Below are positions 37,011 through 47,504 of a stretch of DNA of 64,000 nucleotides, piece by piece (position 1 is the stretch's first letter; the number at the start of each line of letters is the position of its first letter). The position numbers and the translations under genes are program-made. Source of the stretch: Acinetobacter sp. XS-4 (GTDB taxonomy: Bacteria > Pseudomonadota > Gammaproteobacteria > Pseudomonadales > Moraxellaceae); the NCBI RefSeq assembly GCF_023920705.1, contig NZ_CP094657.1, positions 434,001-498,000 on the forward strand. The letters are read 5' to 3'. The notes beneath the pieces were generated by a model. The model had not been told where the DNA came from. It did no database searches and was given only the letters and a program-made list of their open reading frames with translations.

Positions 37011-37604
37011 ATGAATCTAGCTTTATTTGACTTTGATGGCACCATCACTCACAACGACACGTTCAGCTTATTTCTTAAATTTTCTTTAGATAGAAAAACA
37101 CAACTCGTTGGTGGTATTCGACTTGCATCGTATATAGCTGGCTATAAACTTGGTTGGGTAACGGATAAAACCATTCGAACTAAGCTTTGCCAAGTAGGAT
37201 ATGTCGGCTATGACGCGAATTCCCTAAAAGATATGGGGCAAGAGTTTGCTAAAAAGGTGCTTCCTACATGTGTTCGTGAAAATGCCTTGGAGCGTATTCT
37301 CTGGCATAAACAACAAGGTGATCAGATTGTTGTTGTATCTGCATCATTAGGCGTTTATTTAGAAAGTTGGTGTCATTCTTTAGGTTTAGATGTTATATGC
37401 AATCAACTTGAAATACATAATGGTATTTTAACAGGTCATTTTATTGGTGGTGATTGTGGTTATTTAGAAAAAGTAAATAGAATAAAAAATAAATATGATT
37501 TAACCCAATATCCTACAATTTATGCTTATGGTGATACTCCTAATGATTATGCAATGTTGGAATTAGCACATAAAAAATATTATAGATGGCAAGAGATTGA
37601 TTAG
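37011..37604 (+). CDS. HAD-family phosphatase (SerB-like subfamily IB)
   Basis: 197-residue hydrolase. Motif I DFDGT has nucleophile Asp7 and acid/base Asp9; motif II is VVVSAS near residue 107; motif III/IV is the lysine in LEKVNRIK with YGDTPND near 177. The helical cap between motifs I and II is of the C1 type seen in phosphoserine phosphatase relatives. The substrate is unknown. It lies between two tRNA-Arg copies and is more AT-rich than the core genes nearby. Confidence 0.82.
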   Translation: MNLALFDFDGTITHNDTFSLFLKFSLDRKTQLVGGIRLASYIAGYKLGWVTDKTIRTKLCQVGYVGYDANSLKDMGQEFAKKVLPTCVRENALERILWHKQQGDQIVVVSASLGVYLESWCHSLGLDVICNQLEIHNGILTGHFIGGDCGYLEKVNRIKNKYDLTQYPTIYAYGDTPNDYAMLELAHKKYYRWQEID

Positions 37605-37632
37605 TACTAATTAATATTAGGAACTATATTAA

Positions 37633-37666
37633 ATAAGGAAGCTACTTTTATAAGTAGCTTCCTTTT
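37633..37666. terminator. Bidirectional terminator between the HAD gene and the repeat-protein gene
   Basis: Perfect 13-bp stem AAGGAAGCTACTT with AAGTAGCTTCCTT and a TTAT loop, T run at the 3' side on the plus strand. Confidence 0.85.
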
Positions 37667-37673
37667 AATGATA

Positions 37674-39890
37674 TTAAACCGTATGGAAAGAATTATCTAA
37701 GAAGTTATCAGTAAGTAATGACTGAGGTACGATAGTGTGCGTTGTATTCGTTACGCTAGATACTGTTGAAGTCACTCCACCGAGTAAGCTACCACCAGTT
37801 AATCCACCAAGTAAATTAGAAATGACATCTAAGCCACCTTGACCAGTCACGCTGCCAGTTAAGCTACCAACGATATCCGTTACGATGCCGATAGGGTTTT
37901 CGGTGCCGCCTGTTACACCCCCAGTTAGGCTACCTAGAAGGTCAGTCACTACACCGAGAGGGCTATCGCCACCTACACTTCCAGTTAAACCACCTAGAAG
38001 ATCAGTGACTACACCAAGAGGACTATCACCACCAGTAACTCCACCAATAGTTCCTGTTACACCGCCAAGGATTTCTGTTAATAAACCAGTTGCAGTAGAG
38101 CCATTAGTAATAAGTGTACCGATAATACCAGTCGCTGATTCAGTTGCACCTTGAATATCACCACCGACTAAGTCAGATACAACTTCAAGAGCACCATTTA
38201 CTGTGTCGCGAGAAGTTTCGAAAGTTAGTGTGCCGAGGTCAGCAATTTCAGAAACAGGATGTTCTACTTGTGGAAGAATACCGATAATTGTATCCGCTAC
38301 GGTATCAATACCAGTGTTGATAATTTCAGTTTTTAGGCTTTCAACGCCTTGAAGAATATCGATACCACCTTGAACTACGTCGATCACTGGAGAGATTGGA
38401 GATGTTCCACCACCAATACCACCTGTTACACCGCCAATGATGTCGGTCACGACTTCAAGGGGGTTGCCGCCAACGCCACCCGTTACACCACCGATAATGT
38501 CAGTTACAACTTCAAGAGGGTTACCGCCAACACCACCAGTTACACCACCAATAATGTCAGTTACGACTTCAAGAGGATTGCCGCCAACACCGCCCGTTAC
38601 GCCACCCACTACATCGGTAACGCTTCCTACAACACCAGTGATAATACCAGCAGCAGTTGTACCATTATTGATAAGTGTACCCAGAATACCAGTTGCTGAT
38701 TCAGTTGCACCTTGGATATCTCCACCAACTAAATCAGAAACAACTTCAAGTGCGCCGTTTACAGTGTCGCGAGAAGTTTCAAAAGTTAATGTGCCGAGGT
38801 CAGCAATTTCAGAAACAGGATGCTCAGTTTGTGGAAGAATGCCAATGATTGTGTCGGCAACAGTGTCGATACCTGTATTAATAATTTCAGTTTTTAGGCT
38901 TTCAACACCTTGAAGAATATCGATACCACCTTGAACTACGTCGATCACTGGAGAAATTGGAGATGTACCGCCACCGATACCACCCGTTACGCCGCCGATG
39001 ATGTCGGTTACGACTTCAAGAGGATTGCCGCCAACACCACCAGTTACACCACCGATAATGTCAGTTACGACTTCAAGAGGATTGCCGCCAACACCACCAG
39101 TTACACCACCGATAATGTCAGTTACAACTTCAAGAGGATTGCCACCAACACCGCCCGTTACGCCACCCACTACATCTGTAATGCTTCCAACTACACCAGT
39201 AACAATACCTGTAGCAGTTGTACCATTGTTGATAAGTGTTTCAACAATTCCTGTTGCTGATGCAGTTGCGCCTGAGATATCTCCAGCTACTAAATCAGAA
39301 ACAACTTCAAGAGCACCATTTACAGTGTCGCGAGAAGTTTCAAAAGTTAATGTACCAAGGTCTGCAATTTCAGAAACAGGATGTTCAGTTTGTGGGAGTA
39401 CTCCAATGATAGTTCCAGCAACAGTTTCAATGCCAGTGTTGATAATTTCAGTTTTTAGGCTTTCGACACCTTGAAGAATATCGATACCGCCTTGAACGAC
39501 ATCAATGACTGGGGCAATTGGAGATGTTCCACCAGACACACCACCTGTTACGCTGCCGATAATACCAGTGACTACTTCAAGAGGATTGCCACCAGACACG
39601 CCTCCAATCAAACCACCAGTTACACCACCCACTACATTGGTTACTGTTTCTAATGGGTTTGTAGAGCCGACAGTGCCAGTTACAGTGCCAATCACATCAG
39701 AAACTAAGCCTGTTGCTGTATGCGTAACCGTATTAGTTACTGTAGAAATAACATTTGAAAGTAGGCCTGATGTTGAAACGTGTGCATCAACAGAAGAACC
39801 CGTGTTTACAGTGGTATTTACCGATACAACATTACCCAAGTCTTGAGTAACTTTTGAGATCGAAGATACGAGATTTTTTAGTAAAAACAT
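37674..39890 (-). CDS. Large Gly/Val/Thr-rich repeat protein (738 residues), possible surface or secreted adhesin
   Basis: Low-complexity protein built from nested repeats. Three large units of 187 residues carry GGIDILQGVESLKTEIINTG, PQTEHPVSEIADLGTLTFE and DTVNGALEVVSDLV. Between them are runs of a 19-residue unit, NPLEVVTDIIGGVTGGVGG, three in a row in two places. The N-terminus (MFLLKNLVSSISKVTQDLG) is amphipathic and not a signal peptide; the C-terminus ends TDNFLDNSFHTV. Cysteine is absent. The protein has only few aromatic residues. Such proteins may be exported by type I secretion, but no transporter is adjacent. Function unknown. Confidence 0.8.
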   Translation of the reverse strand: MFLLKNLVSSISKVTQDLGNVVSVNTTVNTGSSVDAHVSTSGLLSNVISTVTNTVTHTATGLVSDVIGTVTGTVGSTNPLETVTNVVGGVTGGLIGGVSGGNPLEVVTGIIGSVTGGVSGGTSPIAPVIDVVQGGIDILQGVESLKTEIINTGIETVAGTIIGVLPQTEHPVSEIADLGTLTFETSRDTVNGALEVVSDLVAGDISGATASATGIVETLINNGTTATGIVTGVVGSITDVVGGVTGGVGGNPLEVVTDIIGGVTGGVGGNPLEVVTDIIGGVTGGVGGNPLEVVTDIIGGVTGGIGGGTSPISPVIDVVQGGIDILQGVESLKTEIINTGIDTVADTIIGILPQTEHPVSEIADLGTLTFETSRDTVNGALEVVSDLVGGDIQGATESATGILGTLINNGTTAAGIITGVVGSVTDVVGGVTGGVGGNPLEVVTDIIGGVTGGVGGNPLEVVTDIIGGVTGGVGGNPLEVVTDIIGGVTGGIGGGTSPISPVIDVVQGGIDILQGVESLKTEIINTGIDTVADTIIGILPQVEHPVSEIADLGTLTFETSRDTVNGALEVVSDLVGGDIQGATESATGIIGTLITNGSTATGLLTEILGGVTGTIGGVTGGDSPLGVVTDLLGGLTGSVGGDSPLGVVTDLLGSLTGGVTGGTENPIGIVTDIVGSLTGSVTGQGGLDVISNLLGGLTGGSLLGGVTSTVSSVTNTTHTIVPQSLLTDNFLDNSFHTV
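38060..39530 (-). repeat. 561-bp coding repeats with internal 57-bp repeats
   Basis: The marker CTTTCAACGCCTTGAAG recurs at 38338, 38899 and 39460 with one or two changes, exactly 561 bp apart (187 codons). Inside, a 57-bp unit is repeated in tandem at about 38437-38610 and 38998-39171. All periods are multiples of three, so gain or loss of units keeps the reading frame. Confidence 0.92.
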
Positions 39891-40470
39891 GTTGGTCTAT
39901 TTCCTATATAATTATGTATTTTTAAGTAAGTATTATTTATTGCGCTACATAATTAATGAGATGTATATCTCAATAATTGGAATTTAGTATTGGTTAGATA
40001 TCAAAAGCTGTCAATGTGTATTTCTAGTCACATTTTTTGATATTAAATAATATTTAAAGAAATAATATTTCATCTAATTTAGACATAAAAATAATAATGG
40101 TTTTCATATAATATTTTTTTAATTAATTATAATTTTTCTTATATTTCCACTTATTTGAAGCATTATATAAGATGAATTTTACTTAACCTTATAATGTTAA
40201 GGTGCAACTAGAAATATTTTATTTCTATAATGTTGACTAAAATAGTCGCCTTTATTTTTTAGGTATATGGCCAAATACGTCAAAAAGCCTGTAAAACTTA
40301 TTTGAAAAAAAATATTTCAAATACATCTTAGGTGAGAAAAATATCAATAGTTTTAGTCATTTTTTTATGTAAAAGAGGAGTGTGGCTAAGAACTAGGCGG
40401 TTGATGACAGAAAGATGAAAAAAGGCTTCCTAAGCTTTGAAAAATGCGTATAATGCGCAACATCAAGTAC
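39891..40470. other. 580-bp AT-rich non-coding stretch
   Basis: No gene seen. It should hold the minus-strand promoter of the repeat-protein gene (TATATAG-like element near 39905) and, at its right end, the promoter of tRNA-Arg copy 3 with TATAAT at 40449-40454. Short inverted repeats TGAGAT/ATCTCA (39957-39972) and CTTAAC/GTTAAG near 40180-40200 are visible; no function is assigned. Confidence 0.6.
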
Positions 40471-40547
40471 GCGCTCATAGCTCAGCTGGATAGAGCACTT
40501 GGCTACGAACTAAGGGGTCGGGAGTTCGAATCTCTCTGAGCGCACCA
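40471..40547 (+). tRNA. tRNA-Arg(ACG), copy 3
   Basis: Identical to the copies at 36711 and 36827, anticodon ACG at 40505-40507. A TATAAT at 40449-40454 gives it its own promoter. Its downstream flank resembles that of copy 2. Confidence 0.97.
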
Positions 40548-40558
40548 CTTGAAGAATT

Positions 40559-40583
40559 AACCGCTATGTATAGCGGTTTTTTT
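40559..40583 (+). terminator. Terminator of tRNA-Arg copy 3
   Basis: ACCGCTA with TAGCGGT, TGTA loop and seven T. Confidence 0.87.
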
Positions 40584-40652
40584 GTGCCTGTTTTTTATCA
40601 TTCCTCTTAAAAGCCAGTGCTCATAGCAACCAGCTTTAAAAAGAATTAAAAA

Positions 40653-41345
40653 TTAGCCAAATGTTTTAAAGCGGCTTTCATCTTCAATAAAAGCTTTTTC
40701 TCCGGCTTCGCCTTCGATTGAACCAAATACTAATTGAGCTCTTAATTTCCAGTGAGCGGGAACATTAAACGCAGCATTAATTTTCTCATCAATGATTGGA
40801 TTATAGTGTTGCAGCGAGGCACCAATACCTTGTTCCGCAAGTACGTTCCATACTGCAAATTGTGCAATTGCTGTTGAGTGCTCAGACCAGATTGGAAAAT
40901 TATCTGCATACGCTTCGAATTGTTCTTGTAGATCTTTGATCACATGTTGGTCTTCAAAAAATAATACTGTACCTACACCTGCTGCAAAACTTTGAATTTT
41001 CTGTTCAGTTCCAGTTAGGGCTTCTGCAGGAATAATTGTTTTTAATACATCTAAAACAATATTCCAGAAATTCTGGTGAGATTGATCAAATAAAATCACA
41101 ACGCGAGAAGACTGGGAGTTAAAAGCAGATGGGCTATGTTTTACAGCTTCTTGAATTAATTTTTCAATTTCATTCGGTGAGTGTTTTAGGTTCTTTCCTA
41201 TTGAATAAATAGAACGACGTTTTTTAATTAATTCTAAAAAGCTTGGTTCATGTGAAAGATTCATCTCTTGAGTGGTTTGCGTAACCACATCTTTTGAGAC
41301 TGTTGCTTTTTGATTTAAGCCAAATAATTTTGCAAAAAAAGACAT
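40653..41345 (-). CDS. Nitroreductase-family protein
   Basis: 230 residues with the FMN-dependent nitroreductase fold: KKRRSIYSIGKN near residue 41 and the HSPSAFNSQSSRVVILF block near 70 bind FMN, and NVLAEQGIGASLQHYNP near 167 is the family's C-terminal block. This resembles the HBN1/oxidoreductase-like subgroup reported in lipid or stress metabolism; the actual electron acceptor is unknown. The first about 30 residues are an extra polar extension. ATG 41345 is the only clear start. Confidence 0.82.
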   Translation of the reverse strand: MSFFAKLFGLNQKATVSKDVVTQTTQEMNLSHEPSFLELIKKRRSIYSIGKNLKHSPNEIEKLIQEAVKHSPSAFNSQSSRVVILFDQSHQNFWNIVLDVLKTIIPAEALTGTEQKIQSFAAGVGTVLFFEDQHVIKDLQEQFEAYADNFPIWSEHSTAIAQFAVWNVLAEQGIGASLQHYNPIIDEKINAAFNVPAHWKLRAQLVFGSIEGEAGEKAFIEDESRFKTFG

Positions 41346-41565
41346 GAGACATTCTACTAAGAAGGTGATGCTCTTATTGTAGAAATTTTAAAAAGTGAAA
41401 TAAGCTCAAAAAATATGAATCTACGTTCCATATATGCAACGAAAAATATTTATCAATCGAACCGTTGTTTCTTTTGAACAAAACAAAAAATAGCCTTTGA
41501 TTCATTTTAAAGCTGAAATGAATATGCTCTAATAGTTTCGATTTATTGAGTATTGATGCATTGCA

Positions 41566-42063
41566 ATGACTGAGCAAAAAACAGCTTTATCTTTACGTTA
41601 CTATTTGAATTTAGAAGAATCACAAGATGGATTTTCTTTAGTAACATTTGGGAAAAAACAATTTACCCGTTTTCTAACACCTGCAATTAGTATCGCAATT
41701 ATTATTTGGGGACTTTATTTAGGTTTCTCTGGGGTTGGCCGATATTATGTTGGTTTAGGTCTGTTTTTTCTGGTGATGCAAGGGTTGATGCGTTACTGGC
41801 TTTTACCGATGTTATTTAAACGTCAATTTGTTCGTTATCAGTTTGGGAAGAGCGAGCAGGGAATCGACCTATATCAAGATTATTTTGAGCTTTATTCCAG
41901 TGATCGTAAGCAAGTGGTGCAATATGCGGATGTGCAAACCTTTGCTAAAGGTAAGCTGACGTACATGCTTGAGTTAAAAAATAAAACTGTAATTATTGTG
42001 CCAAAGCGCGCATTTGCACAGGTTTCAGATCAAACGATATTTGAAAATACATTTAAGAAATAA
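41566..42063 (+). CDS. YcxB-like membrane protein
   Basis: 165 residues with two adjacent transmembrane helices (about 37-53 and 57-75) and a C-terminal domain (SEQGIDLYQDYFELYSSDRKQVVQYADV) that looks like the YcxB-like family, where a short beta-rich domain ends in a patch such as IIVPKRAF near residue 142. That patch is present. Function unknown. It lies 39 nt upstream of the FAH-family gene and is probably co-transcribed with it. Confidence 0.75.
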   Translation: MTEQKTALSLRYYLNLEESQDGFSLVTFGKKQFTRFLTPAISIAIIIWGLYLGFSGVGRYYVGLGLFFLVMQGLMRYWLLPMLFKRQFVRYQFGKSEQGIDLYQDYFELYSSDRKQVVQYADVQTFAKGKLTYMLELKNKTVIIVPKRAFAQVSDQTIFENTFKK

Positions 42064-42102
42064 ATTATTGGAATTATTAGCCGCAACAACAAAGGAAGCC
42101 CC

Positions 42103-42744
42103 ATGAGTACACGTCCTTCAAAAATCGTTTGCGTAGGCAGAAGCTATGCCGATCATGTTAAAGAATTAAATAATGCTATGCCTGACAGACCTATATTATT
42201 TATTAAACCACCTAGTAGTTTGATTGGTTTAAATGACGGTATTTCTTGGAATCCAGCTTGGGGCAGTTGTCATTTTGAGTGTGAGTTAGTTTTACGCATT
42301 GACCAACCTTTAAAAGGTGAAACAGATCCTGCAAAAGCATTGAAAGCGATTGGTGCGGTGACATTAGGTCTTGATTTAACGATGCGTGATTTACAGAATG
42401 ATCTGAAAAGTAAAGGTCACCCATGGGAACGTGCAAAAGCTTTTGATGGTGCTTGTGTATTGGCTGATTGGGTAGATACAAAAGAAATTACCGACTGGCA
42501 AGAGACCAAATTCACTTTCCATATTAATGATGAGCTACGTCAAGACGGTAATACTGAACTATTAATGTTTACGATTGGCGATCTATTAACTGATATTAAT
42601 CAGGTCTTTTCATTAGAGCCGGGTGATGTGATTATGACAGGTTCACCTGCTGGTGTTGGGCCATTACACTCGGGTGATCAGTTGAAAATGACATTAAAAG
42701 GTGCAACACAAGATTTTGCATGGGAAACTTTTGTAAAGGCATAA
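42103..42744 (+). CDS. Fumarylacetoacetate hydrolase family protein
   Basis: 213-residue single FAH domain. Family markers: CVGRSYADHVKELNN near the N-terminus, metal-binding acidic residues in HFECELVLRI near 61-65, LDLTMRDLQND near 91 and TGSPAGVGPL near 179. Proteins of this size (YcgM type) act as acylpyruvate hydrolases, oxaloacetate decarboxylases or isomerases in aromatic degradation; no catabolic cluster is nearby, so the metabolic repair type is more likely. AAGGAAG precedes ATG 42103. Confidence 0.88.
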   Translation: MSTRPSKIVCVGRSYADHVKELNNAMPDRPILFIKPPSSLIGLNDGISWNPAWGSCHFECELVLRIDQPLKGETDPAKALKAIGAVTLGLDLTMRDLQNDLKSKGHPWERAKAFDGACVLADWVDTKEITDWQETKFTFHINDELRQDGNTELLMFTIGDLLTDINQVFSLEPGDVIMTGSPAGVGPLHSGDQLKMTLKGATQDFAWETFVKA

Positions 42745-42764
42745 TCCTTTTCTAAATTTTCCAA

Positions 42765-42803
42765 TAAAAAACCCTATTATTTTTCAATAATGGGGGTTTT
42801 TTA
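42765..42803. terminator. Terminator between the FAH gene and yihY
   Basis: AAAAACCC-TATTAT and ATAATG-GGGTTTTTT arms between convergent genes. Confidence 0.85.
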
Positions 42804-42850
42804 TTGTCTAGAAGTGGAAGACATTTATAGTAATAAATCGTCCTATTTTT

Positions 42851-44098
42851 CTATTTCTCTTCAAAAACTGTTGAAAGAGGGATAGAAAGTTTTGCAGCCA
42901 AATAATCATTAGACTCAATGAGTGCTGGTCCAATTTTTTCCATCCATTCATCGTCATCATGCACATTTTGGACATCTTGACGTAAAGGTAATGGGTACGG
43001 AAGAGCTGTGAAAAAACTCCAGAAATCAACTTGGGATAAATTACGTGCTAGAACATATTCATCTTTATCAGTGCGTTTAACTAAATTTTGTTCTTCAAGT
43101 AAAAGTACATAAGCCGGCCAGCGGCCAATTTCTCCACGGCCTAAAATTTCTAAGGCTTCTTTATCACTTACACTTTCACCCAGCTTTTGCTTTTTATAAA
43201 ACAACTCAAGAATATCTAATAGCATTAGAACAGGATGTCGTTTTTGCTCTTTACCTGAGTGAAAAGCAGTTAAAGCAAAACTGACTTCTACACCTAGTAA
43301 AATAATATTCCATGAAAGGAATATCCATAATAGGAAAATAGGTACCGCTGCAAATGCACCGTATATCAGTTCATAGCTGGTGAAATTTGACATTACGAAG
43401 CTGAATAAGTTTTTGAGTATTTCAAAAAGTACAGCACTTAAGCAGGCTGCTATACCAGCTGCATAAACGGGAACTGTTCGATTCGGAATAGTCCAATACA
43501 AAATAAAAAAGCCAACAATAGTCAATAAGAAAGAAATCAGCCAGAGTATGAATGATCCATCAAGTTGATATCCTGCAAAATTATTGCTGAGAATATTCAT
43601 GGAAGCGACAGTCGAAGAAATGACAAATGCGCTTCCTAAGATAATCGGACCTAAAGAGATGATGGTCCAGTAACGCATAAAACCCATAATGCCACTACGA
43701 GTTTCTTTTACGCGCCAAATACGATTAAAGACGGTTTCAATTGAGGTCAGCATTAAAACGGTAGTAACGAATAAAAACAGCACACCAATAACGGTTAAGT
43801 TGCTTGATTTCTCTGTGAAAGCATTTAAAGCTTTATCAAACGCAATAGTGCTCTTAGGTAAAAAATTACTATAAATTAAGTGTTGGAGCTGTTGTCTTGC
43901 AGGTTCTAGAGCTTTAATTGAAGAGATAATAACTAAAAAAACCGTTAACATAGGTACAACTGCGAATAGTGTTGTATAGGTGAGGGAACCAGCTTGTTCA
44001 CGGCACCGATCAGCTTCAAAACGTTTAAATACATATAAAACGAACTGAAACCAGGTTTTATTATAAAAAGGAAGCTTACTTAAAAAACGTTGTAACAT
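42851..44098 (-). CDS. yihY: YihY/UPF0761 (BrkB-like) inner-membrane protein
   Basis: 415 residues. About six transmembrane helices in the first 285 residues, with the family motif EQAGSLTYTTLFAVVPMLTV near residue 35 and YGAFAAVPIFLLWIFLSW near 243. A cytoplasmic C-terminal part of about 120 residues resembles a winged helix (GESVSDKEALEILGRGEIG) and is longer than in E. coli YihY. The family was once called RNase BN, which proved wrong; the role is unknown. Confidence 0.88.
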   Translation of the reverse strand: MLQRFLSKLPFYNKTWFQFVLYVFKRFEADRCREQAGSLTYTTLFAVVPMLTVFLVIISSIKALEPARQQLQHLIYSNFLPKSTIAFDKALNAFTEKSSNLTVIGVLFLFVTTVLMLTSIETVFNRIWRVKETRSGIMGFMRYWTIISLGPIILGSAFVISSTVASMNILSNNFAGYQLDGSFILWLISFLLTIVGFFILYWTIPNRTVPVYAAGIAACLSAVLFEILKNLFSFVMSNFTSYELIYGAFAAVPIFLLWIFLSWNIILLGVEVSFALTAFHSGKEQKRHPVLMLLDILELFYKKQKLGESVSDKEALEILGRGEIGRWPAYVLLLEEQNLVKRTDKDEYVLARNLSQVDFWSFFTALPYPLPLRQDVQNVHDDDEWMEKIGPALIESNDYLAAKLSIPLSTVFEEK

Positions 44099-45067
<969 letters not shown>

Positions 45068-45074
45068 GCAGTTA

Positions 45075-45104
45075 AAAAAAAGAGCGGATATCCGCTCTTT
45101 TTTA
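45075..45104. terminator. Bidirectional terminator between wrbA and xpt
   Basis: AAAAAGAGCGG and CCGCTCTTTTT arms closing on ATAT, with A and T runs on both sides. Confidence 0.9.
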
Positions 45105-45114
45105 TTTGCACAAT

Positions 45115-46475
<1,361 letters not shown>

Positions 46476-46633
46476 AAGTAAATATCCTTGTACAGACTGA
46501 AAAGTCAGTGCTGATGCATCTATAACTTGAACATATTATGCCTGCTGATCATGGAGAAAAAATCAGGATTTATGCTAAATGTGTAATCTATTTGTGTTTT
46601 TTGGCAGTTAATTCATTTTTATTCATAACAGTG

Positions 46634-47305
46634 CTATACATCTTTTTGCTGGATTGGTGTGATTTCAGAATCTTCTAATTCATCTTCAAAATCATCGTCC
46701 TGATCACGGTAAAGTAGCGCTGCTAAATTCACATTTCCAAATACGACTAACTCAGCCTCACGAACTCGTGCGTAATTTACATGCACTTTACCTAATGTCT
46801 CGATAATACTGGCCTTTTTACCAAACCAGCGATTGAGGTCAAGAAATATAAGTTCATCACGTTCTTCTGCTACATTAAAACGTTCAAGAATCATTCCTAA
46901 AGGATCTTTTTTCAAAATTTTATGGTAGTAAAAAACAGCGGCTTTTACGGCAATCTTCTGCCAAAAGTTTTTATATTTCGCTTCAATAATTTGTGTATTA
47001 CTAATTTGTTCAAAAACTAAAAGCTGTTGTTCTTTATTAAATTCCATCTGAATCAGTTTTAAATCAACAGATAATGTCGTCTCTAGACCTTTTACATGCA
47101 TAGTTGCATATAACCTTAACCAGTCATGATAAAGATCAGCATGGAGATCATCTAAAAACTCAACATTATTGGTGACATAACGTTGTAAAGTCGCATTCAG
47201 AAAGGTTTGTGATAACGTAAAATCTCTTTCTTCTTCAATGAATGCTTCTGCTTTTTGGTAGACTTTTTGAAGGCGTCTGACTAATGATGAAAATAGCGTT
47301 TGCAT
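46634..47305 (-). CDS. Hypothetical protein, 223 residues
   Basis: Predicted soluble, mixed charged and helical, with an acidic C-terminus (DQDDDFEDELEDSE). No signal peptide or transmembrane segment and no motif I recognise. ATG 47305 was chosen because GGAAG lies 7 nt upstream; the frame continues to 47347 without support. It diverges from tonB. The helical N-terminal part (LVRRLQKVYQKAEAFIEEER) may mediate interactions. Confidence 0.7.
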   Translation of the reverse strand: MQTLFSSLVRRLQKVYQKAEAFIEEERDFTLSQTFLNATLQRYVTNNVEFLDDLHADLYHDWLRLYATMHVKGLETTLSVDLKLIQMEFNKEQQLLVFEQISNTQIIEAKYKNFWQKIAVKAAVFYYHKILKKDPLGMILERFNVAEERDELIFLDLNRWFGKKASIIETLGKVHVNYARVREAELVVFGNVNLAALLYRDQDDDFEDELEDSEITPIQQKDV

Positions 47306-47423
47306 AAAAGAACTTCCAGAAGATAATTTACTTAAGAACCAACACAATCTTTATTATGATAAAAAACGAGTTTTGATATTGCAGTGTAACAAATTTAATT
47401 GATACATTTTGACAAAATGAAAA

Positions 47424-47465
47424 TGGATAAAACTCTATATTTGAAGTGAATCACACTTTTATCCA
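47424..47465. promoter_or_regulatory. Inverted repeat upstream of the TonB-like gene
   Basis: TGGATAAAA (47424-47432) with TTTTATCCA (47457-47465), and inside it AAGTG (47444-47448) with CACTT (47454-47458). It lies in the divergent promoter region; not a recognisable Fur box. Confidence 0.4.
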
Positions 47466-47504
47466 GATTTGAATATCAGTTTATATTTTATTCGGTGTTA
47501 AACC

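Noticed and set aside
38437..39846. Several long open frames on the plus strand opposite the repeat protein (Thr/Pro-rich products)
   Set aside because: They mirror the repeats of the real minus-strand gene, lack ribosome binding sites and are simply an effect of the repeated codons.
36711..40547. CRISPR array from repeated 77-nt units
   Set aside because: The repeated units are three tRNA-Arg genes, not CRISPR repeats with spacers.
37011..40547. Prophage or integrative element between the tRNA-Arg copies
   Set aside because: No integrase, capsid or transposase gene and no attachment core besides the tRNA duplicates.
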